Shown one piece after another: positions 51,631 through 59,923 of a stretch of DNA of 64,000 bases. The stretch lies in the NCBI RefSeq assembly GCF_031157275.1, contig NZ_JAVIFW010000005.1:310001-374000 (forward strand). Reading direction: 5' to 3'. The DNA comes from Streptomyces sp. LHD-70. Lineage in GTDB: Bacteria > Actinomycetota > Actinomycetes > Streptomycetales > Streptomycetaceae. A program made the position numbers and the translations under genes. Below the pieces are notes generated by a model. The model made no database searches, was not told where the DNA came from, and saw only the letters and a program-made list of their open reading frames with translations. The number at the start of each line of letters is the position of its first letter. Position 1 is the first letter of the stretch.

Positions 51631-51927
51631 ATGTTGATTCAAGCGGTGTGGCACGGCGGACACAACTACAGCCACGGATACGACTACCGCGATGGTCTCG
51701 AATCATTCGCGTCAATCAAGGATGCCGGATACGAACTGTGGCGCCGCTCCCACATGGGATATGGCGAGTTTGAGTACGTCTCCGCCGACTATAAGCGGCC
51801 GGTCCGGTACGACACCCCGGCCGTAGATGAAACGGCGTCCATGGACCTTTATGCGCCCGGCTCGGATGAGCCGTTCCGGCGCCTCACCCTCGGGCCGCGC
51901 GGTGGCGTGCGCTCCGAAAGCTACTGA
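51631..51927 (+). CDS. Early phage protein, unknown
   Basis: 98 residues, Tyr/Gly/His-rich (WHGGHNYSHGYDYRDGLESF). No family recognised. The ATG directly abuts the 16-bp box and lacks a Shine-Dalgarno, so the true start could differ or the message may be leaderless. Confidence 0.6.
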   Translation: MLIQAVWHGGHNYSHGYDYRDGLESFASIKDAGYELWRRSHMGYGEFEYVSADYKRPVRYDTPAVDETASMDLYAPGSDEPFRRLTLGPRGGVRSESY

Positions 51928-51948
51928 CACCCCGAAAGGAACACAGCA

Positions 51949-52305
51949 ATGCAGCTCGTGACCGTTGAAACCCTTCACGCAGACATCCTCTCGACCGGCG
52001 GAATGACCCACCGTCCCGGAACTCCCGCGCCTATGGGTGGCTACATGGTGAGCGTGGCCGGTGCGGAACGAATGCTCCCCGTGACCCGCTTCACGCCCGC
52101 CGCTCTTGAGCAGTACATGGACGACTACCGCGCCCGAATGAAGGTAACCGCGTCCCTCTACTACGGCGCATGGGTTGACGGAGATTACGTCTATCTCGAC
52201 GTGTCCGTAAACGTCCGGGACCGCGCAGAGGCCGAGTCCATGGGGCGCCTTGAATTCCAGTTGGCCATATTCGATGTCGCTAACGCTGAGGTCATCTCTC
52301 TGTGA
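51949..52305 (+). CDS. Early phage protein, unknown
   Basis: 118 residues, mixed strands and helices (YYGAWVDGDYVYLDVSVNV). ATG at 51949 after GAAAGGAACACAGCA. Looks like a small host-takeover or accessory protein; family not recognised. Confidence 0.65.
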   Translation: MQLVTVETLHADILSTGGMTHRPGTPAPMGGYMVSVAGAERMLPVTRFTPAALEQYMDDYRARMKVTASLYYGAWVDGDYVYLDVSVNVRDRAEAESMGRLEFQLAIFDVANAEVISL

Positions 52306-52398
52306 CGCGTGAACGGCTTTAGTCGGGGCCGGTGTGTAGCACCGGGCCCGGCTATGGCTGGTCAAGCCTGACTAGGAACCAACCAAGAAAGGGAAGCA

Positions 52399-52641
52399 AT
52401 GCGCATCCGCGTTGTGAACTCGCACGACATATTCACCGACCACGAAACCCACGTGAGTGCAGGAGACGTTTACGCCGCACTCAAGGAATCGCCTCACGAG
52501 CACCGGCGCCTGTTCGTGAACCTCGGAGAGGGGCGATCCATTGACCGGCTGGACTCCGGCAAGGGGCGGAAGATCTATGGCCCCGCATGGGTGCACATCG
52601 ACGCTTACACGGACGGCAGCATCACGCAGAGGGTGAGCTAG
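52399..52641 (+). CDS. Early phage protein, unknown
   Basis: 80 residues (RIRVVNSHDIFTDHETHVSA). ATG at 52399 after GAAAGGGAAGCA. Nothing recognised; packed with the following genes. Confidence 0.6.
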   Translation: MRIRVVNSHDIFTDHETHVSAGDVYAALKESPHEHRRLFVNLGEGRSIDRLDSGKGRKIYGPAWVHIDAYTDGSITQRVS

Positions 52642-52643
52642 TC

Positions 52644-52958
52644 ATGGCCGTTAAGCCTCTCAAGCTCAAGGCCAGCAAGGAATACCGGATCGTACTTAGC
52701 GATGACGACTGGTCGACGCTGGCCGCAATGATCCTGATTCAGCGCGAACGCTCCCGTTACACCAGGGAGATTGACCTACTGCGTGACGCATGGTGGGCAA
52801 TCGTCGAGCAGCGGCAGGACGGGGCTGTATGGCTCCGTGGTCGCGAACTGCACTGGATAGGCGTGATGAACGTCGCCGGGCACTCATTCACCGCAGACCT
52901 GTTGCGCATCGGGGAAAGCCTGCTCGTACAGCTCGAAAAGGTGGAGGCGAACGCGTGA
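52644..52958 (+). CDS. Early phage protein, unknown
   Basis: 104 residues, amphipathic helices (LAAMILIQRERSRYTREIDL). Starts three bases after the previous stop and overlaps the next gene by GTGA, so translationally coupled. Confidence 0.65.
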   Translation: MAVKPLKLKASKEYRIVLSDDDWSTLAAMILIQRERSRYTREIDLLRDAWWAIVEQRQDGAVWLRGRELHWIGVMNVAGHSFTADLLRIGESLLVQLEKVEANA

Positions 52959-53227
52959 ACCCCCGCGAGTTGGCGTACCTGGTCCAACGGTCGGGCGGCT
53001 CTGTGCACGGCTCGTGCGCGGAGTGGACAGACCTTGAATTCCCCACGCTCATACGGGCTATCGCGTTCCTGTCCAGCATGGATTGGGAGGACGTAGCCGA
53101 ATTGCGGGACGCCGTAACTGGCCTGCGCACGACGGTCGTCGTGCAAATCCCTAACCTCTCGGTCGCCTTCTGGGGTACCGACGAACACCTTAAGCACTAC
53201 CTGAAAGGCACCAACTGGTGTACGTAA
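52955..53227 (+). CDS. Early phage protein, unknown
   Basis: 90 residues (RELAYLVQRSGGSVHGSCAE). GTG by GTGA overlap. Overlaps the following gene by ten bases. No family recognised. Confidence 0.6.
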   Translation: MNPRELAYLVQRSGGSVHGSCAEWTDLEFPTLIRAIAFLSSMDWEDVAELRDAVTGLRTTVVVQIPNLSVAFWGTDEHLKHYLKGTNWCT

Positions 53228-53478
53228 GCGAGTCGGTCACCCCTGAAGACCTGTATGCCTGCGAGTGCGGGGGCGTCTTGGAAGTAGAGGCAACGGCCTG
53301 GATCAACTTGTCCAAGGGGGCAGACGGTAAGCCCGAGTTGGAGGTATTCGGATTCAGTGAGGGGGACTACGCGGTGAAGTGCGCCGAGTGCGGCAACGAG
53401 CACACCAGTACCGCCCTCGGCCGGGCCGTGGGCGGGGTCATCTACGGCGACGGCGGTAAGGACTGGTTCCGTGGCTGA
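53218..53478 (+). CDS. Zn-ribbon-like early phage protein
   Basis: 86 residues with CECGG near the N-terminus and CAECGNEH later, a plausible four-Cys zinc site. GTG start within the previous gene. Unknown function, perhaps a small transcription or nuclease accessory. Confidence 0.6.
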   Translation: MYVSESVTPEDLYACECGGVLEVEATAWINLSKGADGKPELEVFGFSEGDYAVKCAECGNEHTSTALGRAVGGVIYGDGGKDWFRG

Positions 53479-53791
53479 CAACGGTGTGACCGAGACGGTA
53501 GACGGCCTGTTCGCCCGACGCTGCACCAACCGCGTGCACTACCAGTGCCGCTCGTACACCTTCACGTTTGACCTGCCCGATGATCCGGCGGCCGGTGAGT
53601 GGACGGTCGTTGCGGCCGGTGTGTACGACGGCCCGGCCTACGTGCGAGCACACAAGTTCATGCTCTCCGAGTGTGTCGACCCGGACACCATCATCCGCCT
53701 GACGCAACAGGAGATAGGCGAGCCCGGAAGTACCGCGCTCTACGCCTGGAATGACGCTCGCGACTGCACGTTTGAGGTGGAGGCCCCGTAA
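53471..53791 (+). CDS. Early phage protein, unknown
   Basis: 106 residues, strand-rich (YTFTFDLPDD, WTVVAAGVYDGPAYVRAHKF). GTG at 53471 overlapping the previous gene by eight bases; stop overlaps the next ATG by one base. Confidence 0.6.
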   Translation: MADNGVTETVDGLFARRCTNRVHYQCRSYTFTFDLPDDPAAGEWTVVAAGVYDGPAYVRAHKFMLSECVDPDTIIRLTQQEIGEPGSTALYAWNDARDCTFEVEAP

Positions 53792-54018
53792 TGGCTATCT
53801 ACCGGCCCGGAGAGGTCAACTGCGGCAACTGCAACGAGCCCACCGGTATCCCGGCAGAGGACTGGGACGAAGAGCAAGCGGGGCCGCTCACCTTCGGTGA
53901 GAACGGCTACGTGAGCGGCGGCATCTGCGCCCCGTGCCACGTCCACGACATCGGCGATTGGGATGCGTCCGAGTGCGGGTGCGTGGACTGCGAAGAGAAC
54001 GAATGCGACGACAACTAA
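53791..54018 (+). CDS. Cys-rich early phage protein
   Basis: 75 residues with four Cys clusters (CGNC, CAPC, CGCVDC, NEC), probably zinc-binding, and an acidic end. ATG at 53791 by TAATG overlap. Confidence 0.65.
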   Translation: MAIYRPGEVNCGNCNEPTGIPAEDWDEEQAGPLTFGENGYVSGGICAPCHVHDIGDWDASECGCVDCEENECDDN

Positions 54019-54128
54019 CCGCGCACTGACGCGCTTTGCCTCGGGCCGCCTGCCACCTGGTGGGCGGCCCTTTGCATGGCCTGTCAGCCACGACAGGACC
54101 GCCCGACACCAACCGAAGGGACACCCCC

Positions 54129-54323
54129 ATGCGGCACCGCTGTGCCCGATTCCACGAGATCTACGACGACTACTCCGGCGCAGCCCGGAAGGACGAGACG
54201 TACGCAGGCGAACGCTCGAACCTGGGCCAGGCGAAGACGCTCCGCGCTTCGGCGTTCAACACACGCCGGACCATGGCACGGCGGCTGGAAGGCCACATCC
54301 GTCACTGCGGTCTGTGCGGGTGA
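54129..54323 (+). CDS. Small basic phage protein
   Basis: 64 residues, His/Arg-rich with a Cys pair at the end (HCGLCG). ATG after GAAGGGAC. Ends four bases before the ArdA gene. Confidence 0.55.
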   Translation: MRHRCARFHEIYDDYSGAARKDETYAGERSNLGQAKTLRASAFNTRRTMARRLEGHIRHCGLCG

Positions 54324-54327
54324 CGAC

Positions 54328-54846
54328 ATGACTCGAACCCCAACCCCGAGCATCTACGTCGCGAGCCTCGCCGACTACAACGCCGGTCGCCACCACGGCG
54401 TTTGGATCGACGCCGACCAGGACGCGGACGAGATCCGCGCCCGGATCAAGACCATGCTCGACCGCTCGCCCACGGGCGACGCCGAGGACTACGCGATCCA
54501 CGATTCCGAGAACTTCGGGGCCGTGGAGCTGTCCGAGTTCATCAGCATCGACGACGTGGCCACGCTCGCCAAGCTCGTCACCGAGCACCCGCCCGAGCTG
54601 GTCGCCCACTTCCACGGCGAGGGCTACGCGGTCGACGACATCGGGGACGAGATCGAAGACCGGTCCCGTGGCGTGTGGGAATCGCTCGCCGATCTCGCGC
54701 TGGAGGACATCGGGGACGACCTCCCCGAGCGCTTCCAGGACCACCGATGGACGCTCGCGAAGGCAATCGCGAACGACTGGGAGCAGTCCGGCTCCTACCT
54801 CACCATCCGCACCGGCGACGGCGTCGCCGTCGTGTGCAACGACTGA
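54328..54846 (+). CDS. ardA: ArdA-type antirestriction protein
   Basis: 172 residues, very acidic. The ArdA pattern is clear: PSIYVASLADYNAGRHHGVW, DEIRARIKTMLDRSP, EDYAIHDSENFGAVELSEFI and HPPELVAHF. ArdA proteins mimic B-form DNA and block type I restriction enzymes, so this protects incoming phage DNA during early infection. Confidence 0.92.
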   Translation: MTRTPTPSIYVASLADYNAGRHHGVWIDADQDADEIRARIKTMLDRSPTGDAEDYAIHDSENFGAVELSEFISIDDVATLAKLVTEHPPELVAHFHGEGYAVDDIGDEIEDRSRGVWESLADLALEDIGDDLPERFQDHRWTLAKAIANDWEQSGSYLTIRTGDGVAVVCND

Positions 54847-54857
54847 AAGGCCAGACA

Positions 54858-55085
54858 GTGAGTGCATTCAAGACAGGGGACCGCGTGGCGGTCCTGGAGT
54901 ACGGCCCGGTCCTCATGCCGGGAGTCGTCGTCGAGCCGAACGGCCGTCGCGTGAAGGTGCGCACCACCAAGGGTGTCCGCTCATACCCCGCGGTCTCGGA
55001 CTACGTGAGGAGGGCGGCCGGCCTGGAGTCGCGCACCCGTGACCTGTGGGCCGACGCATGGGCAGAGCTGGAGGTGGCCCGGTGA
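54858..55085 (+). CDS. Small KOW/Tudor-like phage protein
   Basis: 75 residues, N-terminal small beta barrel (FKTGDRVAVLEYGPVLMPGV, then NGRRVKVRTTKG). GTG at 54858; the stop overlaps the next GTG (GTGA). Probably a nucleic-acid or protein-binding module. Confidence 0.6.
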   Translation: MSAFKTGDRVAVLEYGPVLMPGVVVEPNGRRVKVRTTKGVRSYPAVSDYVRRAAGLESRTRDLWADAWAELEVAR

Positions 55086-55444
55086 CCGCTTGGGTCATGG
55101 CGCTCGCCGAGCGAACCCGCCCGGACGTGCCCAACTACGCAGAGGACGTGCACCCGTCGACCGCTCGGGCCGCGGTCTTGGTCGACGACTTCGCGGACCT
55201 GTTCCCGGTCTTCAAGGGGTGGCGCGAGCACTTCGGGGGTGACATCACCACCTACGCCCTGTCCTTCGAGGAAGGGGAGGACTGGGGCACGCGGTGGACG
55301 GAGTACGGGCCCCCGTTCCGGCTCGACCACATGGAGGGCGGCTGGATTCAGGTCAGCCCTGACATCGATGCCAAGCCCAAGGGGCGGCCCCTGTCCGCGC
55401 CGACGCTCGACCAGGACGCCGCTCCCGCGGTCGAGGGGGTCTGA
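55082..55444 (+). CDS. Early phage protein, unknown
   Basis: 120 residues (VLVDDFADLFPVFKGWREHF). GTG by GTGA overlap. Not recognised. Confidence 0.6.
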   Translation: MTAWVMALAERTRPDVPNYAEDVHPSTARAAVLVDDFADLFPVFKGWREHFGGDITTYALSFEEGEDWGTRWTEYGPPFRLDHMEGGWIQVSPDIDAKPKGRPLSAPTLDQDAAPAVEGV

Positions 55445-55448
55445 CGCC

Positions 55449-55682
55449 ATGGGCAAGGGCTCGACCAAGGGCGAGGTGCAGCACACCCGGACGCTCGATG
55501 ACAAACGTATCGGGTGCTGGTACTGGAGTTGCGGCGCACCCGCGACGCGGTGGATCGACATGGAGCGGTGGGGCATCCGCCGCTGGCTGAGCACGTCGTA
55601 CTGCGACGACCACGGGGACTGGGAGTTCGAAGACTCGGACCACGTCCACCGGGAACGAAAGATCAAGGAGACCGGCCAGTGA
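55449..55682 (+). CDS. Early phage protein, unknown
   Basis: 77 residues, Trp/Asp-rich with Cys/His residues (CWYWSCGAPATRW, YCDDHGDWEFED) that could bind zinc. ATG at 55449; stop overlaps the next GTG. Confidence 0.6.
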   Translation: MGKGSTKGEVQHTRTLDDKRIGCWYWSCGAPATRWIDMERWGIRRWLSTSYCDDHGDWEFEDSDHVHRERKIKETGQ

Positions 55683-55918
55683 GCCGTATGAAGAAGTACA
55701 TCGACGACGCTCGGGAGGTCGAGCAGTCGGCGGGCCTGGCCGCGCTGCACGGCACCGCTCGGGAACGGCTGGACGCCATCACGTTGACGTTCGAGCTGTG
55801 CGGGACGCTCGCCCGCGACTACCACGACCCGCGGATGGTCGCCGGGATGCTCGTGCACCGCGCGGCCGACTCGTTCAGGACCGCTCGGAGCACTCAGTGG
55901 GCGGAGGTCGCAGCGTGA
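55679..55918 (+). CDS. Early phage protein, helical
   Basis: 79 residues, helical (REVEQSAGLAALHGTARERL). GTG by GTGA overlap with the preceding stop, and likewise into the following gene. Confidence 0.6.
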   Translation: MSRMKKYIDDAREVEQSAGLAALHGTARERLDAITLTFELCGTLARDYHDPRMVAGMLVHRAADSFRTARSTQWAEVAA

Positions 55919-56283
55919 AGTCCCCGACACCGCAGGAGAGTTACGACCACATCATGGGCGCCAGCCCTGACTACTGGTCTTGGTGGGACCTGGACAGCAA
56001 CGTCGGCGGCCTGGACGAAGCGCCGGACGACTGGTTCGTGAAGGGCACCATCGAGAACCCCTACGAGGACAGCCCCGCGGAACTGCCGGTCCAGCTCGGT
56101 CACGTCGAGATCGTCCGAGCCATACGCAAGATCGCTGCCAAGAAGGCAGGCAAGTACGTCTCTGACTCGGCCCAGAAGTCCTGTTCGGACTTCATCTTCC
56201 GACGCGACGAAGCGGACTTCGACGCAGGGACGGCCGACGAGGTTCTACAGGTGGCCGTACTGGGCGAGGTCGTCTACGGCTAA
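55915..56283 (+). CDS. Early phage protein, unknown
   Basis: 122 residues (DYWSWWDLDSNVGGLDEAPD). GTG by GTGA overlap. End of a chain of coupled small genes; followed by hairpins. Confidence 0.6.
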   Translation: MKSPTPQESYDHIMGASPDYWSWWDLDSNVGGLDEAPDDWFVKGTIENPYEDSPAELPVQLGHVEIVRAIRKIAAKKAGKYVSDSAQKSCSDFIFRRDEADFDAGTADEVLQVAVLGEVVYG

Positions 56284-56381
56284 CCCACCCACCACCACAA
56301 CCGAATAGCAACACCAGCCGAGCGGACGCCAGTTGGCGGGCCGCTTTCTTCATGCCCGCAACACCGCGGGCGCCTTTGGCG

Positions 56382-56407
56382 GGGGCCAGGTCCATGGGCC
56401 TGGCCCC
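56382..56407 (+). terminator. Hairpin upstream of the BRCT/Lsr2-like gene
   Basis: GGGGCCAGG pairs with CCTGGCCCC. An imperfect stem, AGCGGACGCCA/GGCGGGCCGCT followed by TTTCTT, lies about 60 bases earlier and looks like the actual terminator. Confidence 0.5.
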
Positions 56408-56441
56408 ACGCCATGGGTGCTCGACAGAAAGGGAGCAACAC

Positions 56442-57053
56442 ATGGATGCGCTTTGCCACGGATGCAAGGCCAAGGGGGAGGAGACGGAGGCGGTCTCGAT
56501 CATCGCCGTAGGGGTGAAGGTCTGGGACCTGTGCCAGCTCCACGCCGACAGGTTCGCGGGCTACCTCGCGGACGTGTTCCAGGACGGCGGGGACACCGAG
56601 CCCGTGAAGGAGCGGCCCTCGGTCGTCGTCACGGGTGAGATCCCCGGCTACGACCACGAGACCGCGCGGGCCGCGATCGAGAACCTGGGGTACCGGATCG
56701 TCGGTCATGTCGAGGACGACACCGAGTTCATCGTCATCGGTCTACGGCCAGCACCCCACAAGGTGGCCGAAGCCCGAGAGCACGGCACCCGCGCGTTCGA
56801 CGCGACGCAGCCCAAGGCCCTGGCCCGAGCGATCTGCTCGGGCGACCTGGACCTTGCGCTCCCCTCGGTCGATGACCTCCCGGTCGTCCAGGCCATGCAG
56901 CCCAAGAAGACCGCCGAGGACATCAAGGCCGAGCGCGAGGCAGAAGCCATCCGCACATGGGCTTCCGGTATCGGCTTCGACCTGAACCCCAACGACGACA
57001 TCCCGCCTGCGATCCGCGCGGCGTACACGCAGGCCCACGCCCCCGCGGGCTGA
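56442..57053 (+). CDS. Phage BRCT-domain protein with Lsr2-like C-terminus
   Basis: 203 residues, three parts. The N-terminus has paired Cys (CHGCKAKG, then LCQLH). A BRCT-like domain at about 58-125 reads SVVVTGEIPGYDHETARAAI and ENLGYRIVGHVEDDTEFIVI. The C-terminus (about 170-203, IRTWASGIGFDLNPNDDIPP then AIRAAYTQ) matches the AT-hook-like DNA-binding end of Lsr2, the actinobacterial xenogeneic silencer. It could counteract or mimic host Lsr2 on phage DNA (inference). Confidence 0.75.
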   Translation: MDALCHGCKAKGEETEAVSIIAVGVKVWDLCQLHADRFAGYLADVFQDGGDTEPVKERPSVVVTGEIPGYDHETARAAIENLGYRIVGHVEDDTEFIVIGLRPAPHKVAEAREHGTRAFDATQPKALARAICSGDLDLALPSVDDLPVVQAMQPKKTAEDIKAEREAEAIRTWASGIGFDLNPNDDIPPAIRAAYTQAHAPAG

Positions 57054-57078
57054 CCCCCACACCTGAAAGGCAAGACCA

Positions 57079-58449
57079 GTGTTCGACAGCATGAAGTACG
57101 GGCCGATAGGCGAGGCCGTCGAGAAGGCCATGCCCAGCACGGAGGCCGACCCGATCGGCGTCTACGCCTCCACCCTGTCCCTGTTCTCGGCCGCCATCAA
57201 CGGCCACGTCCTCACCGAGAACGGTCGGCCGGTCGCGATCTGGACCGTGCTCGCCGGCCGCTCCGGCATCGGGTGCAAGGGCACGGCCTACCGCAACGCC
57301 CGCGCCCTCATGGGCGCCCAGTTCGACGGCTTCTTCGCCACCCGCATCATCTCCGGCATCTCCTCTGGCCCCTCCCTGGTCAGCAACCTGTACGGCATCG
57401 AGCTGGCGTCCATGGGGAGCGAGGACGGGCCGGACAGCCGGGCCTTGATCATCGAGGAGGAGTGGGCGGAGATCCTGAAGCGCGCTAAGCGCTGCCCCAC
57501 CTTCGACCAGAAGCTCCGCACCGCTTGGGACGGCGGCGAGATCCAGAACCGCACCAAGGGCAAGGACGGCACGGGCGACGTACAGAAGGTGGACACCCCG
57601 CTCCTCGGCTTCCACGTCCACATCACGCCGGGCGAGTGGGGCAAGTTCGTGTCCGCGACCGCGGCACTCGGCGGCTCGTACAACCGCCTGCTCCCCGTCC
57701 TGGTCGAGCAGTCGAAGATGCTGCCGTACGGCAAGCGGGCTCCGATCAAGGCTGACCTCCGCATGGCCGAGGCGTACAAGTGGGCCAAGGCCAAGCCGCG
57801 GGAAATCTCCCTGGCCAAGGAGGCGTACAAGAGCTTCGACGAGATCCGCGCATTCATGCTCGGCAAGATGGCCAACACCCCCGAGCACATCGCGGTGTAC
57901 TTCGAGCGCACCGCGGAGCAGGTGCTCCGGGTGGCCGCGGTCCTCGCGGCCTCCGAGATGAAGACCCGCATCTCGAAGAAGGCGCTCCAGGCAGCGTGGG
58001 CTTTCGTCCAGTACTCGATCAACTCGGTCGAGAAGCTGGTCACCGAAGCCCACGACGGCGGCGCGGTCAAGGTCAAGAGCCTGCCGGACATGATCCGCGA
58101 GGTGTTGAAGCGGCACGGCGGTGAGGCCACGTCCACGCTGCTGCTCCGCTCGCTCCAGGCGCACACCAACGCCGCGGGGCTCAAGGAGACCGTCGACCAG
58201 CTCGACGATGTCGAGTACTACCGCGGCAAGTCCAAGACCACCGGGCCCAAGCCGACGATCTACCGGCTGATCACGGACGACGTGAAGCGCCAGGAGCCCG
58301 ACGAGCAGGCACAGGAAGCCCCTGCGCTCAAGCTCGTGCAGGAGCCGAAGCCCAAGAGCACCCCGAAGCGGACGGCCCCCAAGAAGGTCGTCATCACCCA
58401 GCCGCAGCCCCAGCCGGCCGCGGCCAACCCGTTCGCAGCGCTGCTGTGA
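57079..58449 (+). CDS. DUF3987-like replication/helicase-type ATPase
   Basis: 456 residues. P-loop-like segment WTVLAGRSGIGCKGTA (56-71), with Cys-Lys-Gly-Thr in place of the usual Gly-Lys-Thr; Walker B-like ALIIEEEWAEIL about 60 residues on; C-terminal winged-helix region (LLLRSLQAHTNAAGLKETVD) and a Lys/Pro-rich tail. Phage and plasmid relatives accompany primases and are thought to serve replication. GTG at 57079. Confidence 0.75.
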   Translation: MFDSMKYGPIGEAVEKAMPSTEADPIGVYASTLSLFSAAINGHVLTENGRPVAIWTVLAGRSGIGCKGTAYRNARALMGAQFDGFFATRIISGISSGPSLVSNLYGIELASMGSEDGPDSRALIIEEEWAEILKRAKRCPTFDQKLRTAWDGGEIQNRTKGKDGTGDVQKVDTPLLGFHVHITPGEWGKFVSATAALGGSYNRLLPVLVEQSKMLPYGKRAPIKADLRMAEAYKWAKAKPREISLAKEAYKSFDEIRAFMLGKMANTPEHIAVYFERTAEQVLRVAAVLAASEMKTRISKKALQAAWAFVQYSINSVEKLVTEAHDGGAVKVKSLPDMIREVLKRHGGEATSTLLLRSLQAHTNAAGLKETVDQLDDVEYYRGKSKTTGPKPTIYRLITDDVKRQEPDEQAQEAPALKLVQEPKPKSTPKRTAPKKVVITQPQPQPAAANPFAALL

Positions 58450-58469
58450 CATCGAGATGAAGGAGGGCT

Positions 58470-59117
58470 ATGGCCCTGGAAGACATGCTCGCCGGCCTCA
58501 AGGTCGGCGACTATGTGACAGCCAGCGGACAGGACACTCGCGGGCACGACGTGACCCGCACCGCGACGTTCCTCGGTCGACCGAAGCCGGTCACGCCCCA
58601 GCGGGGCGGAAGGAAGGTGAAGGGGGTCCGCCTGTACGTCGGAGCCGAAGGCACGGACCTCGACGAGCGATCGACATGGGTCATGCTCACCGACGACTTC
58701 GGCTCGGTCGAGAAGGCAACGCCCACCTGGCAGAACTCCGAGCTGCGGAACGTGCCGGGCGTACGGATACAGAACCCCAACGTGCGGATCTACTTCGGGG
58801 GTAAGGGAGGGAAGCGCTCCTCGGAACCGGCCGAGCCGGTCGTCCTCGCGGGCATCCGCCACATCGGGGAGGGCCGGTACGAGATCTACGACGTGGACAG
58901 CGGGGACGTACTGCTGACCGGAACACTGTCGGCACAGCTCTGGTGGCTGCACGCGAAGGCCGTGGCCTCCGAGCCGGACTCTGAGCCGCTGTCAGAGCCC
59001 GCGGCTACTGTGGTCGAAGACCTCGGTCAGCCCGTCCGCCATGTGGTGACGGGCGACCTGGTCGGCTACCTCACGCCCGACAGGTTCACGCCGATTGACC
59101 AGGTGAAAGAGCAGTGA
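58470..59117 (+). CDS. Early phage protein, unknown
   Basis: 215 residues. Strand-rich N-terminal half with DYVTASGQDTRGHDVTRTAT; the C-terminus ends with GDLVGYLTPDRFTPIDQVKE. ATG at 58470 after GAAGGAGGGCT. It follows the ATPase directly and may act with it. Confidence 0.65.
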   Translation: MALEDMLAGLKVGDYVTASGQDTRGHDVTRTATFLGRPKPVTPQRGGRKVKGVRLYVGAEGTDLDERSTWVMLTDDFGSVEKATPTWQNSELRNVPGVRIQNPNVRIYFGGKGGKRSSEPAEPVVLAGIRHIGEGRYEIYDVDSGDVLLTGTLSAQLWWLHAKAVASEPDSEPLSEPAATVVEDLGQPVRHVVTGDLVGYLTPDRFTPIDQVKEQ

Positions 59118-59281
59118 CAGAGAAGCTGGTGTGCCTCGACTCCCGGCACGGCGGATGCGCCGGAGAGGTGATGTACCGGGAGAGCACGAGCGGCACCGGT
59201 ACCACCGTCCCGCGGTGCGACCAGCACGCAGCCATGGCCCGAGCACGGGCCGAGAAGCGCAGGCAGAACAGAGGCGAGTGA
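59114..59281 (+). CDS. Small Cys/His phage protein
   Basis: 55 residues (LVCLDSRHGGCAGEVMYRES, then TVPRCDQHAA). Cys/Cys/Cys/His could bind zinc. GTG overlaps the previous stop (GTGA). Short proteins with this SGTG...PRCDxH pattern are frequent in Streptomyces phages and plasmids. Confidence 0.65.
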   Translation: MTEKLVCLDSRHGGCAGEVMYRESTSGTGTTVPRCDQHAAMARARAEKRRQNRGE

Positions 59282-59303
59282 ACCCGTCGAACATGCCGAA
59301 GAG

Positions 59304-59337
59304 GCGGCCCGCACACATCGTGCAGGGCCGCTTTTCT
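59304..59337 (+). terminator. Intrinsic terminator
   Basis: GCGGCCCGCAC pairs with GTGC-A-GGGCCGC (one bulge), followed by TTTTCTT, 22 bases after a phage gene's stop. Confidence 0.85.
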
Positions 59338-59439
59338 TCGCTCGTAAGCAAGTGGAACCGACTGGCGACAGAGGCGACAAAAGTGGCTGATTAGCCCTCA
59401 TATAGGGTGATCGAAAGATCAACCAAGGAGGGGGCTCCG

Positions 59440-59697
59440 GTGAGCAACGGCTACAAGGACGCGAAGCAGGCCGCGGAGGACACGCAGAAGATGATCTGGG
59501 GGACCTGGTTCTTCACCGGGATCGTCATGATCACGCTGGCGATCCTCACGGAGGATGTGTTCCTCCTAGGTCCGGTCCTCGACTTCGTCGCTGCCTGGGG
59601 CTGGATACCCGCCACGATCATCGCCATCGTCCTCTCGGTCATGGTCGAGATGCGGCGGGACGACGCAAGGAAGAACGCCAACGGGGTTGGCTTCTGA
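59440..59697 (+). CDS. Two-TM phage membrane protein
   Basis: 85 residues, two membrane helices (WGTWFFTGIVMITLAILT and GWIPATIIAIVLSVMVEM) with a charged end. GTG at 59440 after AAGGAGGGGGC. It has its own transcription unit after a terminator. A superinfection-exclusion or holin-like role is possible, unproven. Confidence 0.65.
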   Translation: MSNGYKDAKQAAEDTQKMIWGTWFFTGIVMITLAILTEDVFLLGPVLDFVAAWGWIPATIIAIVLSVMVEMRRDDARKNANGVGF

Positions 59698-59707
59698 GGA
59701 GGGGAAC

Positions 59708-59839
59708 ATGACGGACGAGAAGCACTGTGCTGATTGCGGCGTGAAGATGGATACGAGTGAGGAGCACTCGGAGTGTCGGCACTGCCGCAAGTGCATGGAC
59801 GTGAACTGCATCGCGCAGCACGAGAGGCGCCAGCGGTAA
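59708..59839 (+). CDS. Tiny Zn-ribbon phage protein
   Basis: 43 residues with CADC and CRHCRKC, a likely four-Cys zinc knuckle. ATG at 59708 after GAGGAGGGGA. Last rightward gene before the convergent terminator. Confidence 0.65.
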   Translation: MTDEKHCADCGVKMDTSEEHSECRHCRKCMDVNCIAQHERRQR

Positions 59840-59846
59840 CGCAAAA

Positions 59847-59892
59847 GGGGCCCCCGGCCTGTCCCATGAAGGGACGGCCGGGGGCCTTTCTG
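59847..59892. terminator. Strong bidirectional terminator at the early/late boundary
   Basis: A 16-bp stem (GGCCCCCGGCC plus GTCCC, one mismatch side) with an ATGAA loop, AAAA before and TTTCTGTTT after. It separates the rightward early and leftward late transcription. Confidence 0.9.
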
Positions 59893-59923
59893 TTTGCCCA
59901 GTGAATGACATGGACACGACTCC

